DNA of 8,315 bases, taken from positions 24,267-32,581 of the forward strand of contig DCDL01000023.1 of assembly GCA_002316385.1 (NCBI GenBank), in the 5' to 3' direction. The notes below the pieces were generated by a model. The model made no database searches. It was given only the letters and a program-made list of their open reading frames with translations, and had not been told where the DNA came from. This stretch comes from Clostridium sp. UBA1056 (GTDB lineage Bacteria; Bacillota; Clostridia; Clostridiales; Clostridiaceae). How positions within the stretch are numbered: position 1 is the first letter of the stretch; each line of letters opens with the position of its first letter. Positions 1 to 6,494 of the stretch are shown here, one piece after another. The translations under genes and the position numbers were made by a program.

Positions 1-60
1 ATATATTTTGCGAAAGCCCCTTCTGTTTATATGAGGGATAGGCAAGGAGGATAACTAAAC

Positions 61-753
61 ATGAGTACCGTTGGAGAAAGAATTAAACAAGGAAGAAATG
101 CAAAAGGAATGACTCAAAAGCAGCTTGCTAAAAAACTTGGAGTAGCAGAAGGTTATATAAATGATGTTGAAAATGGAAGAAAAGTTGTAGAAGAAAAGTT
201 TATAGAAAGAGTAGGAAAGGTTTTAGGTGGAGATCTTTCAGAAATGACTACACTATTTGATAGTATAGCCTATGAAGAAAGAAAAGCTTCAGAAGCTAGT
301 ACTAAGAGTCAAGGAACAGTTAAGAATAATAAAATTAAAGAAACTATAAATGAAGTATGGAATGATGCCTTTAGTTCAGTTCTTAAATCTGTAGGAATTT
401 ATAATTATGATTTAAACAAGCCTATAGGAAAAAAAGAATTACCTGTTATATCAAATAAAATAGAAGGCTATGCTCAGGATAAGGTATTGTATCTTAAGAT
501 TGAAAATGATGATTTACTAGGATTTAGAATTTGTGAAGGCGACTTAGCTTTAGCTAATTTAACTTCTGAAATAGAGAATAATAAAATATACCTTATAGAC
601 ATAAATGGAGAGAGAGTAATTAGACAATTGAAGAAACTAGATAGCAACAAGGTATTGATTATAAGTAATAAAAATATGGTTCGTACAGAAACAGCTCATC
701 CAAAGGATATAAAAGTTATTGCAAAATTAAATAGACTAGAAATTGAATTATAG
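61..753 (+). CDS. XRE-family transcriptional regulator with degenerate S24/LexA-like C-terminal domain
   Basis: This is a 230-residue cytoplasmic DNA-binding protein. Residues about 5-58 form a Cro/CI-type helix-turn-helix (motif MTQKQLAKKLGV at 17-28, then GYINDVENGR at 31-40). A linker of about 60 residues follows, rich in Lys, Glu, Ser and Asn. Residues about 126-225 resemble the beta-rich S24/LexA-CI domain, with an EGDLAL segment at 159-164 and a GERVIRQL segment at 183-190. The usual catalytic Ser of a GDSM-type motif appears to be replaced by Asp near 150-151, and the usual Lys by Arg188. I infer that it does not self-cleave and that the domain serves dimerisation or ligand response. 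ATG 61 is preceded by AAGGAGG at 44-50. A strong terminator follows at once, so it is transcribed separately from csp. Its target genes cannot be read from the sequence. The HTH assignment is firm; the S24 relationship is moderate. Confidence 0.88.
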   Translation: MSTVGERIKQGRNAKGMTQKQLAKKLGVAEGYINDVENGRKVVEEKFIERVGKVLGGDLSEMTTLFDSIAYEERKASEASTKSQGTVKNNKIKETINEVWNDAFSSVLKSVGIYNYDLNKPIGKKELPVISNKIEGYAQDKVLYLKIENDDLLGFRICEGDLALANLTSEIENNKIYLIDINGERVIRQLKKLDSNKVLIISNKNMVRTETAHPKDIKVIAKLNRLEIEL

Positions 754-754
754 A

Positions 755-802
755 AAAAAGCAATCTTAGAATTAATTTAGTTGATTTTAAGATTGCTTTT
801 TA
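755..802 (+). terminator. Rho-independent terminator after the XRE regulator gene
   Basis: A perfect 14-bp stem (755-768 with 788-801) encloses a 19-nt loop. The core AGCAATCTTA pairs with TAAGATTGCT. The stem starts in an A-run and ends in a five-T run, so it could also terminate transcription from the other direction. It begins two bases after the stop codon. Confidence 0.87.
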
Positions 803-822
803 TTATGAATCATTATAGCTAT

Positions 823-866
823 ATTAATATTTAAAGCATAAGAGTAGTTGTTACTTAAATATTAAT
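823..866. repeat. 12-bp perfect inverted repeat in the csp upstream region
   Basis: ATTAATATTTAA at 823-834 is the exact reverse complement of TTAAATATTAAT at 855-866, with 20 nt between. The arms contain only A and T and sit just upstream of the candidate csp promoter. The arm centres are 32 bp apart, about three helical turns, which would suit a regulator binding two sites on the same DNA face. The arms have no U tail and no G or C, so this is unlikely to be a terminator. Its role is unknown. The rest of the 803-926 gap contains no gene; beyond this repeat I see only the promoter and RBS of csp. Confidence 0.6.
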
Positions 867-871
867 TTAAT

Positions 872-899
872 AACACTTTCAATCTTCATCCATATTATA
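872..899 (+). promoter_or_regulatory. Candidate sigma-K-like (late mother-cell) promoter of csp
   Basis: A -35-like AACA at 872-875 is followed after 15 nt by CATATTATA at 891-899. This matches the mother-cell sigma-K pattern (mACm, about 15-16 nt, CATAnnnTA) known from Bacillus. The sigma-E -10 consensus is related, but I see no sigma-E-type -35. Transcription would start near 906 and give a leader of about 20 nt carrying the RBS at 915-919. The same spacing recurs before sleC, which raises confidence. No promoter mapping is available. Confidence 0.5.
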
Positions 900-926
900 A
901 ATATATAAGAATTTGGAGGTATAAGT

Positions 927-2642
927 GTGGAAAATGTTAGTGGATTACTAAATTTACTTATAAATGTACCAATTGATATAAGGGATAAGATTATATATGG
1001 ATATGGAGTAGAAAATGTGGAAGGCAACAATGTGGAATTAGTAATACTTTACAGTGGAACTCCAGAAGTAATATCGGAAAAAATAAGTGCTATTGGAGGT
1101 ACTTTTGAAGATTTAGGATTTGGATATGGCATTGTAACTATAGCTGGTAGAGATATTGAGAAGGTATTAACTATAAGAGAAATTAACTATATAGAGCTAC
1201 CTAAAACTTTATATTTTTCCTTTGAGCCTAGCAATAGAGCTTCATGTATAACAGAAGTAACCTTGGGTTATGGATTAGAAGGTGAAGGTGTACTTATAGG
1301 ATTTATAGACTCCGGCATAGATTATGTAAATCAGTCGTTTAGAAAAGAAAATGGAGATACAAGAATTGACTTTATTTATGATTTAGATGTAGGTAGAAAA
1401 GTATATACAAGTGAGGAGATAAATGCAGCATTAAGAAGCCCAGATCCATATTCATTAGTACCGCATATGGATAGAGCAGGGCATGGAACTCATGTAGCTG
1501 GGATAGCTTGTGCTGGAGGAAATATACCAAGACGATTTTATGGAGCTGCCCCATTAAGTTCTATTGCCATGGTAAAGATGACAAGAGAGTTAGATAGAAG
1601 CGGTTTAAAAAGTACTCAATTAATGAGAGGAATCAAATTTTTAATCGATAGTGCATATAAATTAAATAAACCTTTAGTTATAAATATAAGTTTTAGTACT
1701 AATGATGGAGCCCATACTGGAAACAGTTTATTGGAACAATATATAGGCATAGTTTCTACAGTACAAAGAGTTACTGTAGTTGTAGCAGCAGGTAATGAAG
1801 GTGATAGAGCACACCATATTGGTGGAGAATTGGGTGCAAGACAGCAAGTACAATTTAACGTAGGAGCGGATGAAAGGATATTAATAATACAGTTATATAA
1901 GAGCTTTTTAAAGGATATTAATTTAAATATTATATCACCAGATGGGAGAAGTAGTGGTGATATAAGGTTAACGAATACATTCAGTAGAGGAAGAATTGGG
2001 AATACATCGTATTTTATATATAATACGGGACCAACACCTTTTAATATGGATGGGGAAATACTAATTGTGCTTTCTGGAGTAGGAAATGGAACTATTGCTA
2101 GTGGAATATGGACTATGGATATGACAACTAATGCTAATGTTCAGGGAACCTATGATATGTGGCTACCTATTGCAGAAGGATTAAATATTGCTACAAGATT
2201 TCTAAGACCTAGTCCTGATAACACAATAGGTATACCAGGAACTGTACCAGAAGTGATAACTGTTGGTAGCTATAATTTTGTAAACTTTACTATATCACCA
2301 TTTTCAGGCAGAGGAAATAGTAATCTAACTCCTGTTAAACCTGACTTAGTAGCACCAGGAGAAGATATAGAGTCATCTACACCAGGAGGTGGTTTTGAGC
2401 CACGTTCAGGAACATCTATGGCAGCACCTCAAGTAGCTGGAGCTTGTGGACTTTTAATGGAATTTGGAATCATAAGAGAAAATGATCCTTATCTATATGG
2501 ACAAAGATTAAAATATTTCTTATCAAAGGGAGCTAATAGAAGTAGAATTGATGTACAGTATCCTAACAATAGTTGGGGATATGGTACATTATGTCTTGCT
2601 GGAGCTCTCCAGGTATGGAATAACGAGGTAGCTTCAAGATAA
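927..2642 (+). CDS. csp: Csp subtilisin-like germination protease (S8 family), catalytically intact
   Basis: This 571-residue serine protease belongs to the clostridial Csp family, which activates pro-SleC by cleavage in the spore during germination. Residues 1 to about 95 look like the Csp prodomain, with a probable processing region near 84-97. The triad is visible: Asp128 in FIDSG, His186 in GHGTHVAG and Ser497 in SGTSMAAP, with oxyanion Asn290 in AAGNEG. The stretch between about 300 and 430 fits the jelly-roll insertion of Csp proteins. No signal peptide or membrane segment is present, as expected for a protein made in the mother cell. The start is GTG 927, with GGAGG seven bases upstream. 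sleC lies directly downstream, the classic arrangement. Because all catalytic residues are present it is CspB-like in function rather than a pseudoprotease like C. difficile CspC. I cannot assign the paralogue letter. No second csp gene lies beside it; the upstream gene is a regulator. Confidence 0.92.
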   Translation: MENVSGLLNLLINVPIDIRDKIIYGYGVENVEGNNVELVILYSGTPEVISEKISAIGGTFEDLGFGYGIVTIAGRDIEKVLTIREINYIELPKTLYFSFEPSNRASCITEVTLGYGLEGEGVLIGFIDSGIDYVNQSFRKENGDTRIDFIYDLDVGRKVYTSEEINAALRSPDPYSLVPHMDRAGHGTHVAGIACAGGNIPRRFYGAAPLSSIAMVKMTRELDRSGLKSTQLMRGIKFLIDSAYKLNKPLVINISFSTNDGAHTGNSLLEQYIGIVSTVQRVTVVVAAGNEGDRAHHIGGELGARQQVQFNVGADERILIIQLYKSFLKDINLNIISPDGRSSGDIRLTNTFSRGRIGNTSYFIYNTGPTPFNMDGEILIVLSGVGNGTIASGIWTMDMTTNANVQGTYDMWLPIAEGLNIATRFLRPSPDNTIGIPGTVPEVITVGSYNFVNFTISPFSGRGNSNLTPVKPDLVAPGEDIESSTPGGGFEPRSGTSMAAPQVAGACGLLMEFGIIRENDPYLYGQRLKYFLSKGANRSRIDVQYPNNSWGYGTLCLAGALQVWNNEVASR

Positions 2643-2652
2643 AATAGATGGT

Positions 2653-2683
2653 AAGTTTCATACAAAGGATATGGAACTTTTTT
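2653..2683 (+). terminator. Weak terminator or attenuator-like hairpin between csp and sleC
   Basis: A 10-bp stem (2653-2662 with 2670-2679, one G-U wobble) has a 7-nt loop and runs into six T residues at 2678-2683. Only two pairs are G-C, so termination may be partial. It begins about 10 bases after the csp stop and overlaps the candidate -35 element of sleC. This would let sleC be driven both by read-through and by its own promoter. Confidence 0.55.
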
Positions 2684-2702
2684 ATGGTGTTATCATAATA
2701 TA
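2675..2702 (+). promoter_or_regulatory. Candidate sigma-K-like (late mother-cell) promoter of sleC
   Basis: AACT at 2675-2678 is followed after 15 nt by CATAATATA at 2694-2702. As at csp, the AC core is exactly 16 nt from CATAnnnTA. The -10 element lies 38 bp before the sleC ATG, against 36 bp at csp. The predicted transcript would start near 2709, leaving the RBS at 2720 in a short leader. The -35 differs from mACm at its last base. Confidence 0.48.
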
Positions 2703-2719
2703 TATTGAAGTATTTTTTT

Positions 2720-2725
2720 AAGGAG
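2720..2725 (+). promoter_or_regulatory. Ribosome binding site that fixes the sleC start
   Basis: AAGGAG lies six bases before ATG 2732. An in-frame TTG at 2705 would place this site inside the gene, has no RBS of its own and lies at or before the predicted transcript start. The ATG is therefore preferred. Confidence 0.85.
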
Positions 2726-2731
2726 ACGATC

Positions 2732-4093
2732 ATGGCGGATATAGGTAGACTACAGGTTCAAGTATTTAGAGTTAATACAGCTATACCGGTAACTAATGCT
2801 AATATTACTATAACAAGAGCAGAGGGAGAAACTAGGGAACAAGTTGCAGCACTTACAACCAATACGGAAGGGCAAACAGCCACTATAGAAGTAGAAACCC
2901 CGGACATAGAAAGGTCATTAAACCCTGAGAACACTTTAATACCTTATGCACTTTATGACATATCAGTAGCGGCAGAGGGGTTTGATAATGTAGTTATAAG
3001 AGGGTGTCAGATATTACCACGGCGAACAGCATTACAGGTATGTAATCTAATTCCAACAACTCTTGCTAGAGAGACAGAGGCTGAAGAGGTACAGGTAATT
3101 AGAGTTATAGAAATTCCACCTAATGTGCAATTTGGTAATTTTCCACCTAAGATACCTGAAGATCCCGATAAGCCATTACCTCCACCACCAAGCGGTTTTG
3201 TAGTCCTGCCAGAGCCTGTTATACCAGAATTTATAGTAGTTCATGCTGGGACACCAACTAATACAGGAGCACCAAATTATACTGTTCCATATAGAGATTA
3301 TATAAAGAATGTAGCAAGTGGTGAAATTTATGCAACTTGGCCAGAATCAACTATAAGAGCAAATGTATATTGTATAATTTCATTTACACTAAATAGAATA
3401 TATACAGAATGGTATAGAAGTAAGGGATTTAATTTTGATGTAACAAATTCTACGGCTTATGATCAAGCATTTACTTATGGAAGAAATATATTTGACAACA
3501 TAAGTAGGGTAGTAGATGAAATATTTTCTACCTATATAAAGAGAGCGGGAGCTAAACAACCTTTACTTGCACAATATTGTGATGGAAGAAATGTTCAGTG
3601 TCCAGGATGGCTTACTCAATGGGGTAGTAAAGACTTAGGTGAGCAAGGATATATACCTTATGACATATTAACAAATTTCTATGGAAGTGATATTGTTCTT
3701 GAGAGAGCTAGAAGTGTTTCAGGTAGTCCAAGGTCTTATCCAGGTTATACTCTACGAGAGGGAGCCAGTGGAGAGCCGGTTAGGACAACTCAAACATTCT
3801 TAAATCGAATATCACAAAACTTTCCTTTAATACCTAAGGTTGCTGTAGATGGTAAATACGGTCCGTCAACTACTCAGCAAGTAAAGGTATTTCAACAGAT
3901 ATTTGGACTTCCACAAACAGGGGAGGTAGATTATGCTACATGGTACAAAATTTCTGCCATATTTACAGGGGTAACCAAGATTGCAGAATTAAGAAGTGTT
4001 AACAAGGAAGAAATTGAATATGAAGATTTTATTCCACATTGGCCATATAGTGGAGCACCAGATTCACCTAGAATTAGATATCCTAAAAATTAA
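2732..4093 (+). CDS. sleC: Spore-cortex-lytic enzyme SleC, prepro form
   Basis: This 453-residue protein is SleC, which degrades cortex peptidoglycan during clostridial spore germination after cleavage by a Csp protease. The N-terminal part, opening with IGRLQVQVFR at 4-13, is the prepro region typical of SleC and resembles a beta-sandwich. A Pro-rich linker follows at about 129-168 (PLPPPPSG at 148-155), the area where Csp would release the mature enzyme; the exact bond is inferred. Residues about 185-325 form a SpoIID/LytB-like lytic transglycosylase domain (PYRDYIKNV at 186-194), with Glu198 in ASGEIYATWP as the likely catalytic acid. Residues about 343-410 form a PG_binding_1 repeat (VDGKYGPST at 372-380). 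A tail of about 30 residues could be a C-terminal propeptide, as described for C. perfringens SleC. Length is slightly above the approximately 425-440 residues known for relatives. The start is set by the RBS at 2720-2725. Confidence 0.94.
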   Translation: MADIGRLQVQVFRVNTAIPVTNANITITRAEGETREQVAALTTNTEGQTATIEVETPDIERSLNPENTLIPYALYDISVAAEGFDNVVIRGCQILPRRTALQVCNLIPTTLARETEAEEVQVIRVIEIPPNVQFGNFPPKIPEDPDKPLPPPPSGFVVLPEPVIPEFIVVHAGTPTNTGAPNYTVPYRDYIKNVASGEIYATWPESTIRANVYCIISFTLNRIYTEWYRSKGFNFDVTNSTAYDQAFTYGRNIFDNISRVVDEIFSTYIKRAGAKQPLLAQYCDGRNVQCPGWLTQWGSKDLGEQGYIPYDILTNFYGSDIVLERARSVSGSPRSYPGYTLREGASGEPVRTTQTFLNRISQNFPLIPKVAVDGKYGPSTTQQVKVFQQIFGLPQTGEVDYATWYKISAIFTGVTKIAELRSVNKEEIEYEDFIPHWPYSGAPDSPRIRYPKN

Positions 4094-4107
4094 GTGTGCT
4101 ATTTATT

Positions 4108-4141
4108 AATGAACTTCGCAATTAACTCGAGGTTCATTTTT
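4108..4141 (+). terminator. Rho-independent terminator after sleC
   Basis: An 11-bp stem (4108-4118 with 4128-4138, one G-U wobble, four G-C pairs) has a 9-nt loop and ends in a T-run at 4137-4141. It closes the germination module and separates it from the two-component operon. Confidence 0.86.
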
Positions 4142-4161
4142 ATTATTATCTTATATAAAAG

Positions 4162-4188
4162 TATTTCAATAGAAAAAATATTTGAATA
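4162..4188. repeat. Near-perfect 10-bp direct repeat upstream of the two-component operon
   Basis: TATTTCAATA at 4162-4171 and TATTTGAATA at 4179-4188 differ at one base and are 17 bp apart start to start, about 40 bp upstream of the candidate -10. This could be a regulator site, for example autoregulation by the downstream response regulator. However, OmpR-type sites are usually about 10-11 bp apart and the region is very A+T-rich, so support is weak. Confidence 0.25.
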
Positions 4189-4226
4189 AAATAAATAAGC
4201 AAATAATTATAAAGTACAAAATAAGG

Positions 4227-4232
4227 TATAAT
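4227..4232 (+). promoter_or_regulatory. Candidate sigma-A -10 element of the two-component/H-NOX operon
   Basis: A consensus TATAAT lies 35 bases before the preferred start codon at 4267. I see no good -35 element at 16-18 bp upstream, where the sequence is A/T-rich without TTGACA likeness. Either the promoter is weak or it depends on an activator. Confidence 0.4.
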
Positions 4233-4252
4233 TATGATTAAGAAGAGAAGTT

Positions 4253-4258
4253 AAGGAG
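4253..4258 (+). promoter_or_regulatory. Ribosome binding site that favours start 4267
   Basis: AAGGAG ends two bases before ATG 4261 but eight bases before the in-frame ATG 4267. The longer spacing is the functional one for Gram-positive ribosomes, so the protein probably starts at the second ATG. Confidence 0.75.
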
Positions 4259-4266
4259 TCATGGAT

Positions 4267-4944
4267 ATGGAAAATATAAACATATTATTAGTTGATGATG
4301 AGGAAAGCATTAGAAACTTATTAGATGCTTACCTGAAAAAGGAGGGATTTAACATATTACATAGTTCTAATGGTAAAGAAGCCATAGAGATCATAGAAAG
4401 AGGGTCTGTAAACTTAGTAGTATTAGATGTAATGATGCCAGTCTTAGATGGATTTGAGACATTAAAGATTATAAGAAATAGATGGAATATACCTGTAATA
4501 ATGCTCAGTGCAAAGGAAGAGGAAGAGGATAAGCTTTTAGCTTTAGGATTTGGTGCGGATAATTATGAAACAAAGCCTTTCAGTCCAAAGGTTTTAGTAG
4601 CCAAAATTAAGGCATTAGTAAAGAGAATCTATGGAAGTAACATAGATAAAAGTTTAGGTATTATCATAGAGAATCTTTATATAGATGAAAATGGACATAG
4701 AGTTATGCTAGGTGATGAAGATATTAACCTTTCACCAACGGAATTTTCATTATTAATATATTTTCTAAAAAATAAAAATATAGTGCTTACTAGAGAACAA
4801 ATTCTTACTAAAATATGGGGCTATGACTTTGAAGGAGATATAAGGGTAGTTGATACTACTATCAAGAGACTTAGAGAGAAGCTAAAGGACATGAGTAAAA
4901 TCATAGTAACTGTGAGAGGCTTTGGATATAAGATAGAGGTTTAA
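4267..4944 (+). CDS. OmpR/PhoB-family response regulator
   Basis: This is a 225-residue cytoplasmic two-component transcription factor, numbered from ATG 4267. Residues about 4-118 form the receiver domain: acidic pocket Asp10-Asp11, phospho-acceptor Asp54 in VVLDVMMP, switch Ser81 and Lys103 in TKPFSP. The segment before the Lys reads GADNYE where GADDYV is usual, a mild variation. Residues about 130-225 form the winged-helix DNA-binding domain, with LSPTEFSLL at 155-163, a conserved VDTTIKRLREKL segment at 195-206 and a C-terminal VRGFGYKI hairpin at 216-223. The stop codon is separated by one base from the start of the kinase gene, so the two are translationally coupled and are almost certainly cognate partners. 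Target promoters cannot be read from the window. An upstream start at 4261 would add only two residues. Confidence 0.94.
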   Translation: MENINILLVDDEESIRNLLDAYLKKEGFNILHSSNGKEAIEIIERGSVNLVVLDVMMPVLDGFETLKIIRNRWNIPVIMLSAKEEEEDKLLALGFGADNYETKPFSPKVLVAKIKALVKRIYGSNIDKSLGIIIENLYIDENGHRVMLGDEDINLSPTEFSLLIYFLKNKNIVLTREQILTKIWGYDFEGDIRVVDTTIKRLREKLKDMSKIIVTVRGFGYKIEV

Positions 4945-4945
4945 A

Positions 4946-6457
4946 ATGAGTTGGATAATTAATTATTATAAAAAAATAAAAGAAATTATAGAAAAAAGTA
5001 TCACAATAAAAATGTTTGCAGTAACTACCATAGTATTTATTACTTTTTTGACTATTACACTTTTGAGTCAGAGAATGTTATTTGAGAAAATATACAATGA
5101 AAAGAAGGAAGCTGATATTAAGAGTAATGTTTTAAAATTTAGAGATACTCTAAGGAACTCTAAGGATGAAAGTGAAGTAATAGAGAGTATTAAGCAATTT
5201 GAGAATAATTATAGTACGTCAATAGCAGTAGTGAATCTTGCAAATGGCATAATGGCAACATTCAAAACTGAATCCAAAACTATAGACAATAAAAACAATG
5301 AGATCTTTAACTATGTTATTAACACTATAAAAACAGATTTAGATTTGTTAAATGAAATGTTAACCAATGATCAAGTCACTATTTCCTTTAATGATCAAGC
5401 TAATAATAAGTATTTAGCATCGGCTATTCTAGACCAGAATAATAACATGATAGTGGGTTTCACATCCTTACAATATGTGAAAGAAGCTACGGGGGTCATA
5501 GGAATATTTTATAAGTACTTTTACTTAGGTGCTATAGTTATGATAGTTATATTATCATTAATATATTCAAAGTTTATTACAAAACCTCTTAGAAAAATAA
5601 ATAAGGTAGCTACAAGAATGAGCAATCTAGATTTTAGTGATAAATGCAATATAGTATCTAAAGATGAAATTGGAAATCTTGGTGATACGTTGAACTTTCT
5701 AGGAGAAAACCTAGATAGCTCTCTAAATTCGCTAAAGGAGATTAATAGGAAATTACAAAGTGATATTGATAGAGAGAGAAAAATTGAGAATATGAGAAAG
5801 GAATTTATAGCAGATGTATCTCATGAGTTAAAAACTCCAATTACTTTAATAAAGGGATATGCAGAAGGCATTAAGGATGGAGTATTTCTAGAAGGAAATA
5901 TAGATTCTTCCTTAAATGTAATTATAGAAGAATCTGAAAAGATGAGTAATTTAGTAAAAGATATGCTTCAAATATCATCTTTAGAAAGTGGAAAAGTAAT
6001 ACTTAATAAAAAATTGTTTTTTATTGATAATTTAGTAAAAAATGTTGTAAAGAAATTACATCATAGTATCGATAATAAGAATGTAAAAATATACATGAAT
6101 TTATATGAGAAACAAGTTTGTGGAGACGTATTCAAGATAGAACAAGTAGTAACAAACTTTCTTACTAATGCCATAAAACATACAACTGATGAAGGTAGTA
6201 TATTTATCAATATGTATGAAAATCGAAATATGATTAAAATATCCTTTGAAAACACTGGGGAGTTTATTAAAAGTGAAGATTTGGATAAGATATGGGATAA
6301 ATTTTATAAGGTAGATAAGTCAAGAAATAGAAAAGATGGTGGTACGGGACTTGGGCTATCAATTGTTAGAAATATAGTGGATTTGCATCAAGGACAATGT
6401 GGTGTTGAAAATACTAGTATAGGTGTGAAATTTTACTTCACATTGCCAGAGAAATGA
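4946..6457 (+). CDS. Membrane-bound sensor histidine kinase
   Basis: This 503-residue kinase would phosphorylate the regulator encoded just upstream. Transmembrane segments lie at about 22-41 and 190-208, enclosing an extracytoplasmic sensor of about 145 residues with no family I recognise by eye. Next come a HAMP linker (about 208-262), a HisKA dimerisation domain (about 283-350) with phospho-acceptor His293 in VSHELKTP, and an ATPase domain. In the ATPase, the N box has Asn404 and Asn408, the G1 region reads FENTG at 434-438, the F box lies near WDKFYKVDKSR (450-460) and G2 is GGTGLGLSIV at 465-474. ENTG instead of a D-x-G G1 motif is common in Bacillota kinases of this subgroup, so activity is expected. 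The start follows GAGG at 4936-4939 within the preceding gene. No heme or redox motif is evident, so any gas sensing in this operon would reside in the next gene. Confidence 0.94.
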   Translation: MSWIINYYKKIKEIIEKSITIKMFAVTTIVFITFLTITLLSQRMLFEKIYNEKKEADIKSNVLKFRDTLRNSKDESEVIESIKQFENNYSTSIAVVNLANGIMATFKTESKTIDNKNNEIFNYVINTIKTDLDLLNEMLTNDQVTISFNDQANNKYLASAILDQNNNMIVGFTSLQYVKEATGVIGIFYKYFYLGAIVMIVILSLIYSKFITKPLRKINKVATRMSNLDFSDKCNIVSKDEIGNLGDTLNFLGENLDSSLNSLKEINRKLQSDIDRERKIENMRKEFIADVSHELKTPITLIKGYAEGIKDGVFLEGNIDSSLNVIIEESEKMSNLVKDMLQISSLESGKVILNKKLFFIDNLVKNVVKKLHHSIDNKNVKIYMNLYEKQVCGDVFKIEQVVTNFLTNAIKHTTDEGSIFINMYENRNMIKISFENTGEFIKSEDLDKIWDKFYKVDKSRNRKDGGTGLGLSIVRNIVDLHQGQCGVENTSIGVKFYFTLPEK

Positions 6458-6494
6458 TAATATACCATGGATATAGAAAAGAGGGATATCAATT

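Noticed and set aside
1..43. Possible hairpin (CCCT with AGGG) and TTGCGA -35-like site before the XRE gene
   Set aside because: The stem is only about four pairs with a 12-nt loop, and no -10 element stands at the right distance. Too little upstream sequence is present to judge.
1372..1554. Minus-strand open frame inside csp
   Set aside because: It overlaps the conserved triad region of Csp, has no RBS and its composition is the complement of a real gene.
2705..2731. Nine-codon N-terminal extension of sleC from an in-frame TTG
   Set aside because: It has no RBS, lies at the predicted transcript start and contains the good AAGGAG that serves ATG 2732. SleC homologues begin near the IGRLQV segment.
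4261..4266. First ATG of the response regulator as start codon
   Set aside because: It is only two bases from the AAGGAG; the second ATG at 4267 has normal eight-base spacing. The difference is two residues, so this is a preference and not a certainty.
6061..6255. Minus-strand open frame inside the kinase ATPase region
   Set aside because: It is fully contained in a conserved domain on the other strand, with no RBS or recognisable protein.
6463..6490. GGATAT direct repeat between kinase and H-NOX genes
   Set aside because: It is six bases only in an A+T-rich gap, with no promoter-like context; chance is the simplest explanation.
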